Notes: generated by a model from the sequence alone, not told the origin. 64,000 nt of DNA from Clostridium bowmanii (GCF_018861315.1 NZ_JAHLDL010000005.1:1-64000); one strand, 5' to 3'. Numbered from the stretch's first letter, positions 26,335 to 36,347 are shown. A program made the numbers and translations.

Positions 26335-28071
26335 TTATTTGCGTTTTACATATTGCGTATGAAGAAGTTCATGTGCTTTTTTACCATAAGGTTCCCCAAG
26401 GAATTCATCATATATTTTTTTGATGTATGGATTTTCATGAGATTTTCTTATAGTCTTGTTTTTATCTTCACTATATAAAACAGACATTCTCTTTGATAAT
26501 ATATCTTCATAATCATTTGCATAAGGTTGCCCACCACCATTAATACATCCACCAGGGCAAGCCATAATTTCAATTAAATGATAGTTAGCTTCTCCGGACC
26601 TAATAGCTTCTAATAATTTACGAGCATTTCCAAGACCACTAGCTATAGCAACTTTAACATCTAGGTCATTAATCTTTACAGAAGCTTCTTTTATGCCTTC
26701 CATCCCTCGAACTTCTTCAAAATCTACATTTTCAAGTGTTTCATTTGTTAACCACTCATAAGCAGTACGAAGTGCTGCTTCCATAACTCCGCCAGATGTA
26801 CCAAATAAAGCTCCAGCACCAGTAGATTCTCCCAGGGGATTATCAAACTCTTCTTCTGGTAATGAGTTAAAATCAATTCCAGCTTCTTTTATCATTTTAG
26901 CCAGTTCTCTTGTGCTTATAACTATATCTACATCTGGTATTCCGTTTGTAGCCATCTCAGGCCGCGCAGCTTCATATTTTTTTGCGAGACAAGGCATTAC
27001 AGATACAACTATCATGTCTTTTGCCTCTATATTCATTTTGCCAGCAAGATACGTTTTAGCAACAGCACCCCACATTTGTTGTGGTGATTTACATGTAGAT
27101 GGAATATCTAATAAATCATTAAATTGATGCTCAAAGAACTTAACCCAACCAGGACAACAGCTTGTAAGCATTGGAAGCTTTCCACCATGTTGCAATCTAT
27201 GAGCAAATTCGCTAGCCTCTTCCATTATTGTTAAGTCAGCGGCAAAATCAGTATCAAATACCTTAGTAAATCCTAAAGCTCTTAGTGCAGCCACCATCTT
27301 TCCGGTAACAGCAGTACCATGTGGAAGTCCGAATTCTTCACCTAGTGCAGCTCTAACAGCAGGAGCAGTTTGAACAACTACAACTTTTTCAGTTTGATCA
27401 AGGGCATTCCAAACTTTAGAAGAGTTATTAACTTCTGTTAATGCTCCAGTTGGGCATACAGCAACGCATTGCCCGCAGAAAGTACAATTTGTCTCTCCCA
27501 TGGGTAGTCCAAAAGCAGGAGATACAACAGTTTGAAAGCCTCTGTTTACGCCTGATAAAACTCCAACAGTTTGCACTTCATTACACATAGTTTCGCAACG
27601 TCTGCATAATATACATTTATCTAGATTTCTAACAATAGAACTAGTTGAATTATCTATAGGGTAAGTTGACATTTCACCTTTGTAGCGAATTTCACGAATA
27701 CCTAGTTCAGCAGCTAATCTTTGTAATTCACAAACGGTATTTTTTTCGCATAATAAGCAATCTTGTGGATGGTCAGATAAAATTAATTCGAGCACAGTTC
27801 TACGTGCTTTAATAGCTCTAATTGAAGTTGTTTTAATGACCATGCCCTCTGTAGCAGGAGTTGAACAAGCAGGGGCTAAGTTTCTTCGGCCAATTACTTC
27901 AACTACGCACACTCGACAGGAACCTGGGTGATTTGTAGTTCTCCCATCATGCATATTTAAGTGACATAATGTAGGAATGCTTATATTTAACATTCTAGCA
28001 GCTTGTAGAATAGTTGAGCCTTCTTCTACATGGACCTTTTGATCGTTTATAGTAAGAGTAATCAAACTCAC
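26335..28071 (-). CDS. hydA: Electron-bifurcating [FeFe]-hydrogenase catalytic subunit HydA
   Basis: About 578 aa. Order: 2Fe-2S ferredoxin domain (CHL...GSCRVCVVEV), His-Cys cluster (HPQDCLLCEKNTVCELQ), two 4Fe-4S motifs (CILCRRCETMC, CTFCGQCVAVCP), then the H-domain with canonical L1 TSCCPGW, L2 MPCLAKKYE and L3 MACPGGCINGGGQP, and a small-subunit-like tail. With HydB and HydC it couples H2 formation to oxidation of NADH and reduced ferredoxin. The frame opens at GTG 28080, but the AGAGGTG overlapping that codon favours GTG 28071 (product starting MSLITLTI). It is the last gene of hydC-hydB-hydA. Confidence 0.95.
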   Translation of the reverse strand: MSLITLTINDQKVHVEEGSTILQAARMLNISIPTLCHLNMHDGRTTNHPGSCRVCVVEVIGRRNLAPACSTPATEGMVIKTTSIRAIKARRTVLELILSDHPQDCLLCEKNTVCELQRLAAELGIREIRYKGEMSTYPIDNSTSSIVRNLDKCILCRRCETMCNEVQTVGVLSGVNRGFQTVVSPAFGLPMGETNCTFCGQCVAVCPTGALTEVNNSSKVWNALDQTEKVVVVQTAPAVRAALGEEFGLPHGTAVTGKMVAALRALGFTKVFDTDFAADLTIMEEASEFAHRLQHGGKLPMLTSCCPGWVKFFEHQFNDLLDIPSTCKSPQQMWGAVAKTYLAGKMNIEAKDMIVVSVMPCLAKKYEAARPEMATNGIPDVDIVISTRELAKMIKEAGIDFNSLPEEEFDNPLGESTGAGALFGTSGGVMEAALRTAYEWLTNETLENVDFEEVRGMEGIKEASVKINDLDVKVAIASGLGNARKLLEAIRSGEANYHLIEIMACPGGCINGGGQPYANDYEDILSKRMSVLYSEDKNKTIRKSHENPYIKKIYDEFLGEPYGKKAHELLHTQYVKRK

Positions 28072-28120
28072 AGCGTGCACCTCTTTCTTATAATCTTTAT
28101 TTTAAAAACACATTGCCATA

Positions 28121-30016
28121 TTATTTTTTGATAATTGCATTAACTGGACATGCAACTAGGCATGCACCACACTTAATACATTTTTCTTGGTCAATAACAT
28201 GTAATGTTTTAACTTTTCCACTAATACAGCTAACAGGACATTGTCTTGCACATTTTGTACAACCGATGCATTTATCCGTGATATTGTATCTTAATAGGTG
28301 TTTACAGACTCCAGCAGGGCAAGTTTTATCATATATATGAGCCTCATATTCACTTAGAAAGTACTTAATAGTGCTTAGCACTGGATTTGGAGCAGTTTGT
28401 CCTAGTCCACAAAGTGAAGTATCTTTGATGGTATTTGCAAGTGATTTTAGTTTGTGCAAGTCTTCTTTTGTCCCATTTCCTTTTGAAATTTTTTCTAACA
28501 TTTCAAGAAGACGTTTATTTCCTATTCTACAAGGAGAACATTTACCACAAGACTCTTCAACAGTAAATTCTAAATAGAATTTAGCTATATCAATCATACA
28601 ATTATCTTCATCCATAACAATCATACCACCAGAACCCATCATAGAGCCAATAGCACCAAGTGATTCATAATCTATTGGAGTGTCTAAGAATTCGGATGTA
28701 ATACATCCACCAGAAGGCCCTCCTGTTTGAACAGCTTTAAATTCACGGCCATTTTTAATTCCCCCGCCGATATCGAATATGATTTCGCGAAGGGTAGTAC
28801 CCATTGGAACTTCAACTAGTCCAACGTTATTGATTTTACCAGCAAGAGCAAAAACTTTTGTTCCCTTAGAGGTTGCTGTTCCTATAGAACTATACCAAGC
28901 AGCACCTTTGTTAACAATAGCAGGAATATTTGCAAGGGTTTCAACATTATTAACACAAGTTGGCTTATTCCATAATCCACTTTGAGCTGGGAATGGTGGT
29001 TTATTGGTTGGTTCTCCACGAGAACCTTCAATAGATTGAATTAGTGCAGTTTCTTCTCCACATACGAAAGCACCAGCACCATATTTAATTTCTATATCAA
29101 AGTTAAAATTTGTACCTAAAATGTTTTTTCCAAGAAGACCACATTCACGAGCTTGGCCTATAGCTGTTCTCAGCCTACTAATAGCAAGTGGATATTCTGC
29201 TCTAATATAAATATCACCAATTGAAGCACCGATACTGTAACCTGCTATTGCCATAGCTTCTAGAACACTGTGAGGGTCTCCTTCAAGAATAGAACGGTCC
29301 ATGAAAGCACCAGGATCTCCTTCGTCAGCATTACAAATTATATATTTTTGATCAGCATCGTACATTTTAGCAAAAGCCCATTTTTTACCTGTTGGGAAGC
29401 CACCGCCGCCTCTGCCTCGAAGTCCTGAGTCAATCATTAATTTTATAATATCATCTTGAGACATTTCTGTAATTACTCTGCCTAAAGCTAAATAGCCATC
29501 TTCAGCTATGTACTCTTTTATGTCTTCAGGATTAATAAGACCACAGTTTCTAAGGGCAATTCTTACTTGCTTCTTATAGAAGGACATATCTTCCTGTTTT
29601 TTTATTTTAATGTGCACACTTGGCTCTTCAAATAAAAGTCTATCAACAATCTTACCTTTTAATAAATGCTCTTTAACTATTTCCTCTGCATCGCTTGGTT
29701 TAACATTAACGTAGAATACGTTATCAGGAGAAACCTTAAGAATTGGGCCTTTTTCACAGAAACCAAAACAACCTGTTATATCAGCTGTTACTTCATCAGT
29801 TAGTCCGTTAGTAGCGATTTCCTTTTGTAGATTTGCTAATATTTCATCACTTTGAGCGGACTTACAACCAGTACCACCGCAAATTGATAAATACCTCGTA
29901 CATCTATTTCCTTCAGAAGCTAGTTCTTTTTCTTCATTTATTTTTCTAAGTTCTAGTAATGTATTATATTTATTTTGAATTTTTTTAAGTTCATCAAAAG
30001 AATTAATTTTATTCAA
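28121..30016 (-). CDS. hydB: Bifurcating hydrogenase NADH/FMN subunit HydB (NuoF-like)
   Basis: 631 aa. Order: N-terminal thioredoxin-like 2Fe-2S domain (ICGGTGCKSA ... TGCFGFC), NuoF core with NADH/FMN site (GLRGRGGGGFPTGKKW, then CNADEGDPGAF), SLBB-like part, 4Fe-4S site EESCGKCSPCR, and two C-terminal ferredoxin motifs (CIGCTKCARQCP, CIKCGACLVACP). It oxidises NADH at FMN and is thought to be where bifurcation occurs. The ribosome site GGAGGG lies upstream. It lies 104 nt after hydC and 49 nt before hydA in transcript order. Confidence 0.96.
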   Translation of the reverse strand: MNKINSFDELKKIQNKYNTLLELRKINEEKELASEGNRCTRYLSICGGTGCKSAQSDEILANLQKEIATNGLTDEVTADITGCFGFCEKGPILKVSPDNVFYVNVKPSDAEEIVKEHLLKGKIVDRLLFEEPSVHIKIKKQEDMSFYKKQVRIALRNCGLINPEDIKEYIAEDGYLALGRVITEMSQDDIIKLMIDSGLRGRGGGGFPTGKKWAFAKMYDADQKYIICNADEGDPGAFMDRSILEGDPHSVLEAMAIAGYSIGASIGDIYIRAEYPLAISRLRTAIGQARECGLLGKNILGTNFNFDIEIKYGAGAFVCGEETALIQSIEGSRGEPTNKPPFPAQSGLWNKPTCVNNVETLANIPAIVNKGAAWYSSIGTATSKGTKVFALAGKINNVGLVEVPMGTTLREIIFDIGGGIKNGREFKAVQTGGPSGGCITSEFLDTPIDYESLGAIGSMMGSGGMIVMDEDNCMIDIAKFYLEFTVEESCGKCSPCRIGNKRLLEMLEKISKGNGTKEDLHKLKSLANTIKDTSLCGLGQTAPNPVLSTIKYFLSEYEAHIYDKTCPAGVCKHLLRYNITDKCIGCTKCARQCPVSCISGKVKTLHVIDQEKCIKCGACLVACPVNAIIKK

Positions 30017-30056
30017 TTTATTTTCCCTCCTACTTGGAATACTCGCCTATGGCATA

Positions 30057-30539
30057 CTAACCTATGGTATACTCTGCTAATATTTTATCTACTTGATCAA
30101 CTGTAACATGCCCATAAACTTTATCATTTACAGTTACTACAGGTGCAAGACCACAAGCACCTACACATCGTAAAGATCCTAATGTAAATCTACCATCACC
30201 AGTAGTTTCTCCAGTTTTAACCTTTAACTCCTTTTGAAACTCTTCAAGTACATCTCCAGAACCTCTAACAAAGCAAGCAGTACCCATGCAAACATTTATT
30301 ACATATTCACCTCTTGGTTTAATAGTAAAGTAAGAATAAAAAGTAACAACACCATAAACTTTAGAAACTGGAATATTTAACTTTTCTGCGACAAAAGCTT
30401 GTACTTCGTGAGGTAAGTAGCCAAATAAGCCTTGTGCTTTGTGAAGCACTTCGATAAGAGCACCTTCTTTACTTGGAAGGTCATTAATAAATTTTTCTAG
30501 AACTTTGAAATCTTCTCCCTTTAAACAATTAGAACACAC
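30057..30539 (-). CDS. hydC: Bifurcating hydrogenase [2Fe-2S] subunit HydC (NuoE-like)
   Basis: 160 aa, the size of NuoE. It carries one 2Fe-2S cluster with ligands in CMGTACFVRG and CVGACGLAPV. The upstream part YLPHEVQAFVAEKLNIP...VYGVVTFYSYF is the standard NuoE helical region. The AAAGGAGG ribosome site is clear, though the extreme start (GTG/ATG near 30539) is less sure. It is the first gene of the operon, which would be driven from the 586-bp intergenic region at 30540-31125. Confidence 0.95.
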   Translation of the reverse strand: MCSNCLKGEDFKVLEKFINDLPSKEGALIEVLHKAQGLFGYLPHEVQAFVAEKLNIPVSKVYGVVTFYSYFTIKPRGEYVINVCMGTACFVRGSGDVLEEFQKELKVKTGETTGDGRFTLGSLRCVGACGLAPVVTVNDKVYGHVTVDQVDKILAEYTIG

Positions 30540-31125
30540 TACAACATACCTCCTTTAAAATCTATGATTGCATACAGATGCATTATAAATTTCTAAATAC
30601 AACCCATCTTATAATGATGCATTACACTGAAATAATGTGAAAAATTAAATTTTAACGAATAACTGTATAATCATTTTTGTGAACATATAAAAAAATGTCA
30701 TTAATGTATGAAATATATTAAAAAATTATAGAGGCACATCGCAATACATTTCAAATTGAATCTTATTATTCGTATGTTCATAAAATTTCAAGCCACTACA
30801 TCAAATATATTATAATAGTATTTTATTAAAAAATCTACTAAATAATTAGTAAATTTTGATTATTGCAAATATAAGAAGAGGTATACTAAAATGCCTAAAA
30901 TAATTTAGGATTATGGTGAAATATAAAACAATATTCTATGGTGACTGTACTTGTTAAAATATAGAAATAAATAGTATAATTTAGGAAAAAAATTATATAT
31001 TAATTGGCAATAATATGTTAATATTAGATGAACAGTAATGCTAAAATAAAGAATATGTAAAATTTTGTATAGCAATACTGAATGTGCTATAATTTGCTTA
31101 TTGTTGAAGGAAAGAGGTATGTATT
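30540..31125. promoter_or_regulatory. Divergent control region between hydCBA and the 31126 operon
   Basis: 586 bp of AT-rich DNA. On the plus strand TTGTAT, 17-nt spacer, TATAAT (31065-31093) is a good promoter for the 31126 gene. Two GATGCATTA motifs flank TTATAA near 30575-30630, and CCTAAAATAATTTAGG (30894-30909) is a near palindrome. I could not find a convincing Rex site (TTGTTAA...TTAACAA) for the hydrogenase operon. No ORF or RNA gene is visible. Confidence 0.55.
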
Positions 31126-31773
31126 ATGGAATTAGATAATTTTGAAGGCTTGATAAATAAAATAAATGGTGTTATTAGTACAAAAATAATACAGCAAGAT
31201 AATGAAATTCAAGAGCTACACATAATGGCGAGTACCTTAAGGGCACCAAAGCAAATAGTTAGAGATATCGAATCTATTCTTTTAACTTCTTTTGATTATA
31301 GAATAGATAGAAAAGTTATCAGTATTGCACAAATTGAAACTGATGAATGTGATCCTATAAAAAGAATAAAATTCGGAGGGATTTCCTTAGATGTTCAGGC
31401 AAATATGTTAGAGTGCAAAGTTAAGCTTTTATATGAAGAACAAGAATTTTATGTAACACAAATAGGAATTAAAACTGCAGCAAACAGAAAAAAAATAGTA
31501 GCAAAAGCCACTATAGATGCTGTGGAAAAAATCATTGGACAAGCCTATATATTTGATGTGCAAGATGTACTTAGTACTACTAATAGAGAAGTAACTTTTG
31601 TATCAGTGCTCGTAAATATGGTTATAAATGAATTGGAAGAAACCATGGTAGGGTCTGCAATTGTGACAAATGATATTAATGAAGCTATAGCCAAAGCTAC
31701 CCTAGCTGCTATAAATAGAAGAATACTAAAAAACACATTTCAACAACAATTAAAGTTGTTGAAGAGCCACTAG
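31126..31773 (+). CDS. Conserved protein of unknown function beside the HD-GYP gene
   Basis: 215 aa, soluble. The N-terminal third carries a pattern I have seen in front of similar gene groups in Firmicutes but cannot name: IQELHIMASTLRAPKQIVRDIESILL ending in DYRIDRKVISIAQI (residues about 25-72). The C-terminal 100 residues are alanine- and isoleucine-rich with alternating strands and helices. There is no catalytic motif, signal peptide or membrane segment. A hairpin (GCCAC/GTGGC, 31766-31778) straddles its stop. It likely forms a unit with the downstream peptide, HD-GYP and DUF5317 genes; the function is unknown. Confidence 0.72.
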   Translation: MELDNFEGLINKINGVISTKIIQQDNEIQELHIMASTLRAPKQIVRDIESILLTSFDYRIDRKVISIAQIETDECDPIKRIKFGGISLDVQANMLECKVKLLYEEQEFYVTQIGIKTAANRKKIVAKATIDAVEKIIGQAYIFDVQDVLSTTNREVTFVSVLVNMVINELEETMVGSAIVTNDINEAIAKATLAAINRRILKNTFQQQLKLLKSH

Positions 31774-31929
31774 GTGGCTTATTAAATTGCTTTAAGGGCC
31801 GATGCCGATATTCTGTTTTTTTTTAAAATAGTTTTAATTTTGTTATTTTAGTTGTTTACCCTAGCGGAGAGAAATTATGATAGGTTATAGCGTAGCCCTA
31901 TTAATTTAAGTCAAAGGGGGATTTTAATA
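31774..31929 (+). other. Leader between the unknown gene and the small peptide gene
   Basis: It contains a ten-base T-run after GGGCCGATGCCGATATTCTG (31797-31826), then a stem-loop (ATAGGTTA-TAGCG-TAGCCCTAT, 31880-31901). The layout looks like an attenuator or RNA switch, but I cannot match a known class. Confidence 0.35.
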
Positions 31930-32010
31930 ATGAAAAAATTAACTACAATATTATTAGCTATATTAGCACTTGCTATAGCTGGTGGATCAACAGCAACTTG
32001 GATGTGGTAA
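31930..32010 (+). CDS. 26-residue hydrophobic peptide ending TWMW
   Basis: A small frame with start ATG, a good ribosome site (AAAGGGGG, 9-nt spacing), a basic start MKKL, one hydrophobic helix rich in Leu, Ile and Ala, then GGSTATWMW and a stop. It resembles a short secreted or membrane peptide. It lacks the Cys and acidic tail of AgrD-type precursors, so I do not call it an autoinducer. It lies 40 nt before the membrane HD-GYP gene and is probably cotranscribed with it. Confidence 0.65.
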   Translation: MKKLTTILLAILALAIAGGSTATWMW

Positions 32011-32050
32011 TTTAGGATTATCGGCCTTTAAAATATATAGGAGGAAAATA

Positions 32051-33319
32051 ATGAAGAAACTACCGTCAAATTTAAAAATATATCTTATAAGTACATATCT
32101 TATAACTTTTATATCTTTTTTTATTTTCTTCGAAACAGAACATATAGTTTTTTTTCAAATAAGATTAGATATTTTTATATTTTTTATATTTTTAACAGCT
32201 TTAACAGAAAGCCTTACAGTGATTTTTAAAAAAATCTCTTTTAGCACAAGTTTTGCAATTACGGTTTCTTGTTTTATTTTATTTGGAGCCTTAAATACAA
32301 TAATAATTTCAGCGTTAGGTTTTATATTTAGATTACCTAAATATAATAATAAATATACTCACATATTTAACACACCTTTTTATGGAACATTATTTAATTT
32401 GTGTAGCTTAGTATTACCAATCATATATGGGAATTATTTTTATAAATTAGTGGGTGGAACTACCTATAATGGTAAATTAGATAATAATATATTACAAATT
32501 ATTGTTTTCAGTATTGTGTTTTATGTAGTTAACATATTTATGATATCAATTGTATATTCAATAATGAATAAAAAGAGTATTATATATTCATTTATAAGTA
32601 ATTTTAAACTAGTATTATTAAATACTTTTGCTATGGCTCCCTTTGGTATAATATTAGCCTATGTATTCAATTTATACAGTTTTGGTGGAGTAATACTTGT
32701 ATTAGTTCCGATATTATTAACAAGATATACGTTCACCTTATACATACAAACAAAATCTCAATATGTTGAAACCGTGGATGCATTAATGCTCGCTATGGAG
32801 GCAAGAGATAAGTATACGGAAGGACATTCACAAAGAGTTGCTGAGATTTCATCTAGTATTGCTAAGGAATTGAAATATAGCGATTGGAAAATTGAAAGAT
32901 TAAATATGGCAGCTTTACTCCATGACGTTGGAAAGATTGGAATTGATGATCAAATTTTAAATAAACCTGGAAAACTTACCAATGAAGAATTCGACATCAT
33001 TAAAACACATCCACTCATAGGTTACAATATTTTAAAGGATATTAAAAATCTTGAAAGTATTTTACCAATCGTACGATATCACCATGAGAGGTATGATGGA
33101 AAAGGATATCCTGAAGGTAAAAAGGCCGAGGAATTAAGCCTAGATATCTTTATTGTACAACTTGCAGATTCAATAGATGCTATGGCATCTGATAGACTTT
33201 ATAGAAAAGCCTTTAATCAGGATGCGATTATGGAAGAGCTGAAAAAATGTTCTGGTGCGCAATTTCATCCAAAAGTAGTAGAGGCGTATTTAAAAATGCT
33301 TGAAAAACAAAAAAAATAA
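32051..33319 (+). CDS. Membrane-anchored HD-GYP phosphodiesterase
   Basis: About 422 aa. An N-terminal integral membrane region (about residues 10-230, six to eight segments of MASE-like type) is joined to an HD-GYP domain (about 245-410) with HSQRVAEIS, HDVGKIGIDD, HHERYDGKGYP and SIDAMASDR. HD-GYP proteins hydrolyse cyclic di-GMP or related nucleotides. The frame is open from 31982, but GGAGG at 32040-32044 places the start at ATG 32051, after the small peptide gene. The membrane part would be the sensor; nothing in the sequence shows the ligand. Confidence 0.9.
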   Translation: MKKLPSNLKIYLISTYLITFISFFIFFETEHIVFFQIRLDIFIFFIFLTALTESLTVIFKKISFSTSFAITVSCFILFGALNTIIISALGFIFRLPKYNNKYTHIFNTPFYGTLFNLCSLVLPIIYGNYFYKLVGGTTYNGKLDNNILQIIVFSIVFYVVNIFMISIVYSIMNKKSIIYSFISNFKLVLLNTFAMAPFGIILAYVFNLYSFGGVILVLVPILLTRYTFTLYIQTKSQYVETVDALMLAMEARDKYTEGHSQRVAEISSSIAKELKYSDWKIERLNMAALLHDVGKIGIDDQILNKPGKLTNEEFDIIKTHPLIGYNILKDIKNLESILPIVRYHHERYDGKGYPEGKKAEELSLDIFIVQLADSIDAMASDRLYRKAFNQDAIMEELKKCSGAQFHPKVVEAYLKMLEKQKK

Positions 33320-33332
33320 GGTGAGGGTTAAC

Positions 33333-33866
33333 ATGTTTATTGAGGCATTATTTTTTGCAGTGATAATTGGATACATATTAAAAGGAAAGATAAAGAATTT
33401 GGAAAATGTAGATGTAAAGGCTACATATCTTGTTTTTATATCTTTCTTCATTGAATTTTTTATTGTTATATCAATAAAAAAAGGTTTTTTTAATATTGGG
33501 ATCTTTACATATTTTTTAGATTTTATCATGTATGGACTATTAGTAATTTTTATTTATTTTAATAGGAAAAATAAGTTTATTCTGCTTATGGGTTTAGGCT
33601 TTTTACTAAATGCTATTGCAATTTTCTTGAATGGAGGCACCATGCCAGTAGGTGCTAAGGCAGCGCACACTGCTGGACTTACTTTAAATATGAGTAAGGA
33701 AGGCCTTTATTCTTTAATAAATGAAAATACTAAAGTATGGTTTTTAGGAGATATTATTCCGCTAACTTTCTTAAGAAACTTTGCCATAAGTATAGGGGAT
33801 ATTATTGCAGTGGTAGGATTAATGCTATTTATAATCACAGGAATGAAGAAAACAGCTAAAAATTAG
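33333..33866 (+). CDS. DUF5317 family membrane protein
   Basis: 177 aa with five or so membrane segments. The conserved family stretch FLNGGTMPVGAKAAH lies near residues 100-116. The upstream frame overlaps the HD-GYP gene, but AAGGTGAGGG (33318-33327) sets the ATG at 33333, 13 nt after the HD-GYP stop, so the genes are cotranscribed. DUF5317 proteins often accompany membrane HD-GYP proteins in Firmicutes; the function is unknown. Confidence 0.82.
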   Translation: MFIEALFFAVIIGYILKGKIKNLENVDVKATYLVFISFFIEFFIVISIKKGFFNIGIFTYFLDFIMYGLLVIFIYFNRKNKFILLMGLGFLLNAIAIFLNGGTMPVGAKAAHTAGLTLNMSKEGLYSLINENTKVWFLGDIIPLTFLRNFAISIGDIIAVVGLMLFIITGMKKTAKN

Positions 33867-33896
33867 CACAAGTGGCTAAAGCTTAGCTGTTTTTGT
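33849..33896 (+). terminator. Terminator of the HD-GYP/DUF5317 operon
   Basis: Stem AAAACAGCTAA / TTAGCTGTTTTT, with the left arm inside the end of the gene and a T-run on the right. Confidence 0.65.
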
Positions 33897-33938
33897 TATA
33901 GAGCTTAAAAAAATAATTTCATAGAGGGGATAATTAAA

Positions 33939-35684
33939 ATGAAAAAAATTATGCATAAGAAAAAGAAGGGCTCCATAAGTGATAAATTAAGTAAAAGAAT
34001 AATGATGCTAATAGTTTCTATATTTTTAATAATAATAGTTGCTACATATTTATTGCTCCAATCATCTATTAAAAAAGTAGTGGTGGCATTAGCACCGACA
34101 GTTACCACAGTAATTACCAATAGGCTAGAAAAGGTAGATTATGATAAGTTTATAAGTGAAAAAGAAAATAGTGAAATTTATGCGGATCTTAATGATGGAA
34201 TGACTTTTTTAAGTAAAAAGGGAGCAAATTTCATACAAGATATATCTATTGTTACTTTAAATTCAGATAATAAGTGGACATACATTATAGATAAATCTAA
34301 AGAAAGTCATGCTAAGTTTGGAGATGTCTTTGAGGATGCCACCAATAAAGGAATAATTGATAATGCTATAAGTACTGGTAAATCAACAACTTCAGATGTT
34401 CAGAGAGATGTAATTAATAGGACATCCTCCATGACTACCTATATACCTATAAAGACACGAAAGGGAATGAATACACTAGTAGTATTAGATATTAAATTAG
34501 ATGCTATATTGCAAGCACAACTATTAATTTTACTAGGGGTAATTATATTTTCTATTATAGTTATTTTAATTATAAGGTTAATGGTTACAAAAATTACTAA
34601 AAGACAGACTAAATCCATAAATGTGCTAGTGAGAAAAATGGGTGAGATGTCTAATTTAGAAGGGGATTTAACAAAAAGAATCCAAATAGAGAGTGACGAT
34701 GAAATAGGTGAACTTGCTGGGTCAACTAATAAAATGTTAGATACCTTCCAAGAACTTTTAGTTCATATTAGTAAGACTTCTAAGGAAATTTATGATATTG
34801 AAGAAAAATTCACGGAAGCATTCCACAGAAATGTAGAAGGTTTTAAAGAAATGAATATATTGACTGAGAATATTGCTTCAAGAATAGATGAGCAGGCAGA
34901 AGAATTAGATAGTTCAGCTAATAACATGCATTATATCAATGATGCAGTAAGCCAAATTGCTAATAATTCTCAAATGGTTACAGAGCAAGCGATTGAAGCT
35001 AAAGATAACGCAAGTGAAGGAAATGAAACTATGACAGAACTTGCAAGTCAATCTAAAAATATAGTAGAGGAAGTAGGAAATACTTCACAATTGGTTAAGG
35101 AACTAGACAAAAAGTCAGAAGCTATAAATGGTATAGTAGTTGCGATTACTGCAATATCCGAACAAACCAATTTACTAGCGCTAAATGCTTCTATTGAAGC
35201 TGCTAGAGCAGGGGAACAAGGAAGAGGATTTGCAGTAGTTGCAGATGAAGTAAGAAAATTAGCAGAAGAATCATCCAAATCTGCTGAAGAGATATCGCAG
35301 CTTATTGTAGAAGTTCAAAGGGGAATAGCAGCAGCAGGTATTTCCATGGAGGGAGTTTCACATAGAGTAAAAGAGGTATATAGTTACGTGGGCACTGCAG
35401 CTAATAAATTTGATAAAATAGCCAGTTCTATCAGCACAGTTTCACAAAAGGTAGAGGAAGTATCATCAGCTACTGAAGAAATGTCAGCTAATGCATCTAC
35501 CATAAACAATCAAATTGAAAAACTTGCAAGTATTTCAAAAGAAAATAATATTGCTACTGAAAGTGTGGCAGCAAGCATTCAGTACCAGGTAGATGAAGTA
35601 ACAAATTTGCAACTTGTGTTAAAAGAATTAGACAATTTTACCTTAGAATTAATGAACAAGTTATCAAAATTAAAGTTAGAGTAA
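33939..35684 (+). CDS. Methyl-accepting chemotaxis protein
   Basis: 581 aa. Membrane segment near residues 22-42, an outer sensor region of about 140 residues (single Cache-like by size), a second membrane segment near 190-212, HAMP-like linker with [26 protein letters not shown], and a C-terminal signalling domain with the hairpin-tip motif [36 protein letters not shown] that contacts CheA and CheW. No other chemotaxis gene is nearby. The ligand is unknown. Confidence 0.94.
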   Translation: MKKIMHKKKKGSISDKLSKRIMMLIVSIFLIIIVATYLLLQSSIKKVVVALAPTVTTVITNRLEKVDYDKFISEKENSEIYADLNDGMTFLSKKGANFIQDISIVTLNSDNKWTYIIDKSKESHAKFGDVFEDATNKGIIDNAISTGKSTTSDVQRDVINRTSSMTTYIPIKTRKGMNTLVVLDIKLDAILQAQLLILLGVIIFSIIVILIIRLMVTKITKRQTKSINVLVRKMGEMSNLEGDLTKRIQIESDDEIGELAGSTNKMLDTFQELLVHISKTSKEIYDIEEKFTEAFHRNVEGFKEMNILTENIASRIDEQAEELDSSANNMHYINDAVSQIANNSQMVTEQAIEAKDNASEGNETMTELASQSKNIVEEVGNTSQLVKELDKKSEAINGIVVAITAISEQTNLLALNASIEAARAGEQGRGFAVVADEVRKLAEESSKSAEEISQLIVEVQRGIAAAGISMEGVSHRVKEVYSYVGTAANKFDKIASSISTVSQKVEEVSSATEEMSANASTINNQIEKLASISKENNIATESVAASIQYQVDEVTNLQLVLKELDNFTLELMNKLSKLKLE

Positions 35685-35928
35685 AGAATGAAAGTATATA
35701 TAAAGATTTTATTTTGGGTTTTTGGGTATAATATTCTAAATATAACATTATGAAATTTTTAGTGGTTCCATATTAAATTCTCCTAATTTAGTTGTAAGTA
35801 TTTTTTATTATGATTAGATAAAAAAGAATTTTTGCAATTATTATAAAATTAAGTTGACTTATTGATTATATAATTTAAAATGGAACATATATAATAATAT
35901 AAATTAACAATCGAAAGGGGTATTATAA

Positions 35929-36141
35929 ATGAAGAAAAAAATATATATTGATGGAATGAGTTGCAGTCATTGTGTAAGCCATGTTAAAGAAGCCCTATTA
36001 GACATTGGTGCTATTAAAGTAAAAGTTGATTTAGAAGAAAAATTTGCAACAGCGGAATTTGAAGATGAAATAAACGATAGTGAAATTACAGAAGCTATTG
36101 AAGATGCAGGATATGAAGTTACTGAAATAGAAGAAGATTAA
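35929..36141 (+). CDS. Heavy-metal-associated (CopZ-like) protein
   Basis: 70 aa, one HMA domain. The metal site GMSCSHCVSHV (CxxC) lies near residues 7-17, followed by the beta-alpha-beta core and a very acidic C-terminus (TEIEED). It probably carries Cu(I) or a similar soft metal. Unusually it stands alone: no copper ATPase or CsoR gene is adjacent. GAAAGGGG lies before the ATG. Confidence 0.9.
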   Translation: MKKKIYIDGMSCSHCVSHVKEALLDIGAIKVKVDLEEKFATAEFEDEINDSEITEAIEDAGYEVTEIEED

Positions 36142-36180
36142 TACAGCGACTACTTAGCTTTATGATTATAAATGTTAGCA

Positions 36181-36230
36181 TAATTAACACTGCCCCTGTT
36201 CATTTTAATGGACAGGGGCAGTGTTAATTA
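36181..36230 (+). terminator. Long hairpin after copZ-like gene
   Basis: A nearly perfect 24-bp hairpin built on TAATTAACACTGCCCCTGT and its complement, spanning 50 nt. There is no true T-run after it, so it may act as a weak terminator or a transcript-stabilising structure. Confidence 0.6.
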
Positions 36231-36312
36231 TATCTGAATTTGTTTATATTATGTGAATGCAATGATATATGGAACACTTTAAAATAAAAAATTTGATGAT
36301 CAAAAGGTGAAT

Positions 36313-36343
36313 AAATCCTAGATTAAATTAAAATCTAGGATTT
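36313..36343 (-). terminator. Terminator of the holin-like gene
   Basis: A 12-bp stem AAATCCTAGATT / AATCTAGGATTT with a 7-nt loop lies just after the minus-strand stop. Confidence 0.65.
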
Positions 36344-36347
36344 ACGA

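Noticed and set aside
30540-31125. Rex-binding site for the hydrogenase operon
   Set aside because: No TTGTTAA...TTAACAA-like palindrome was found on either strand at a fitting place.
31930-32010. AgrD-type cyclic lactone autoinducer
   Set aside because: There is no Cys or Ser ring followed by the acidic C-terminal tail, and no AgrB gene nearby.
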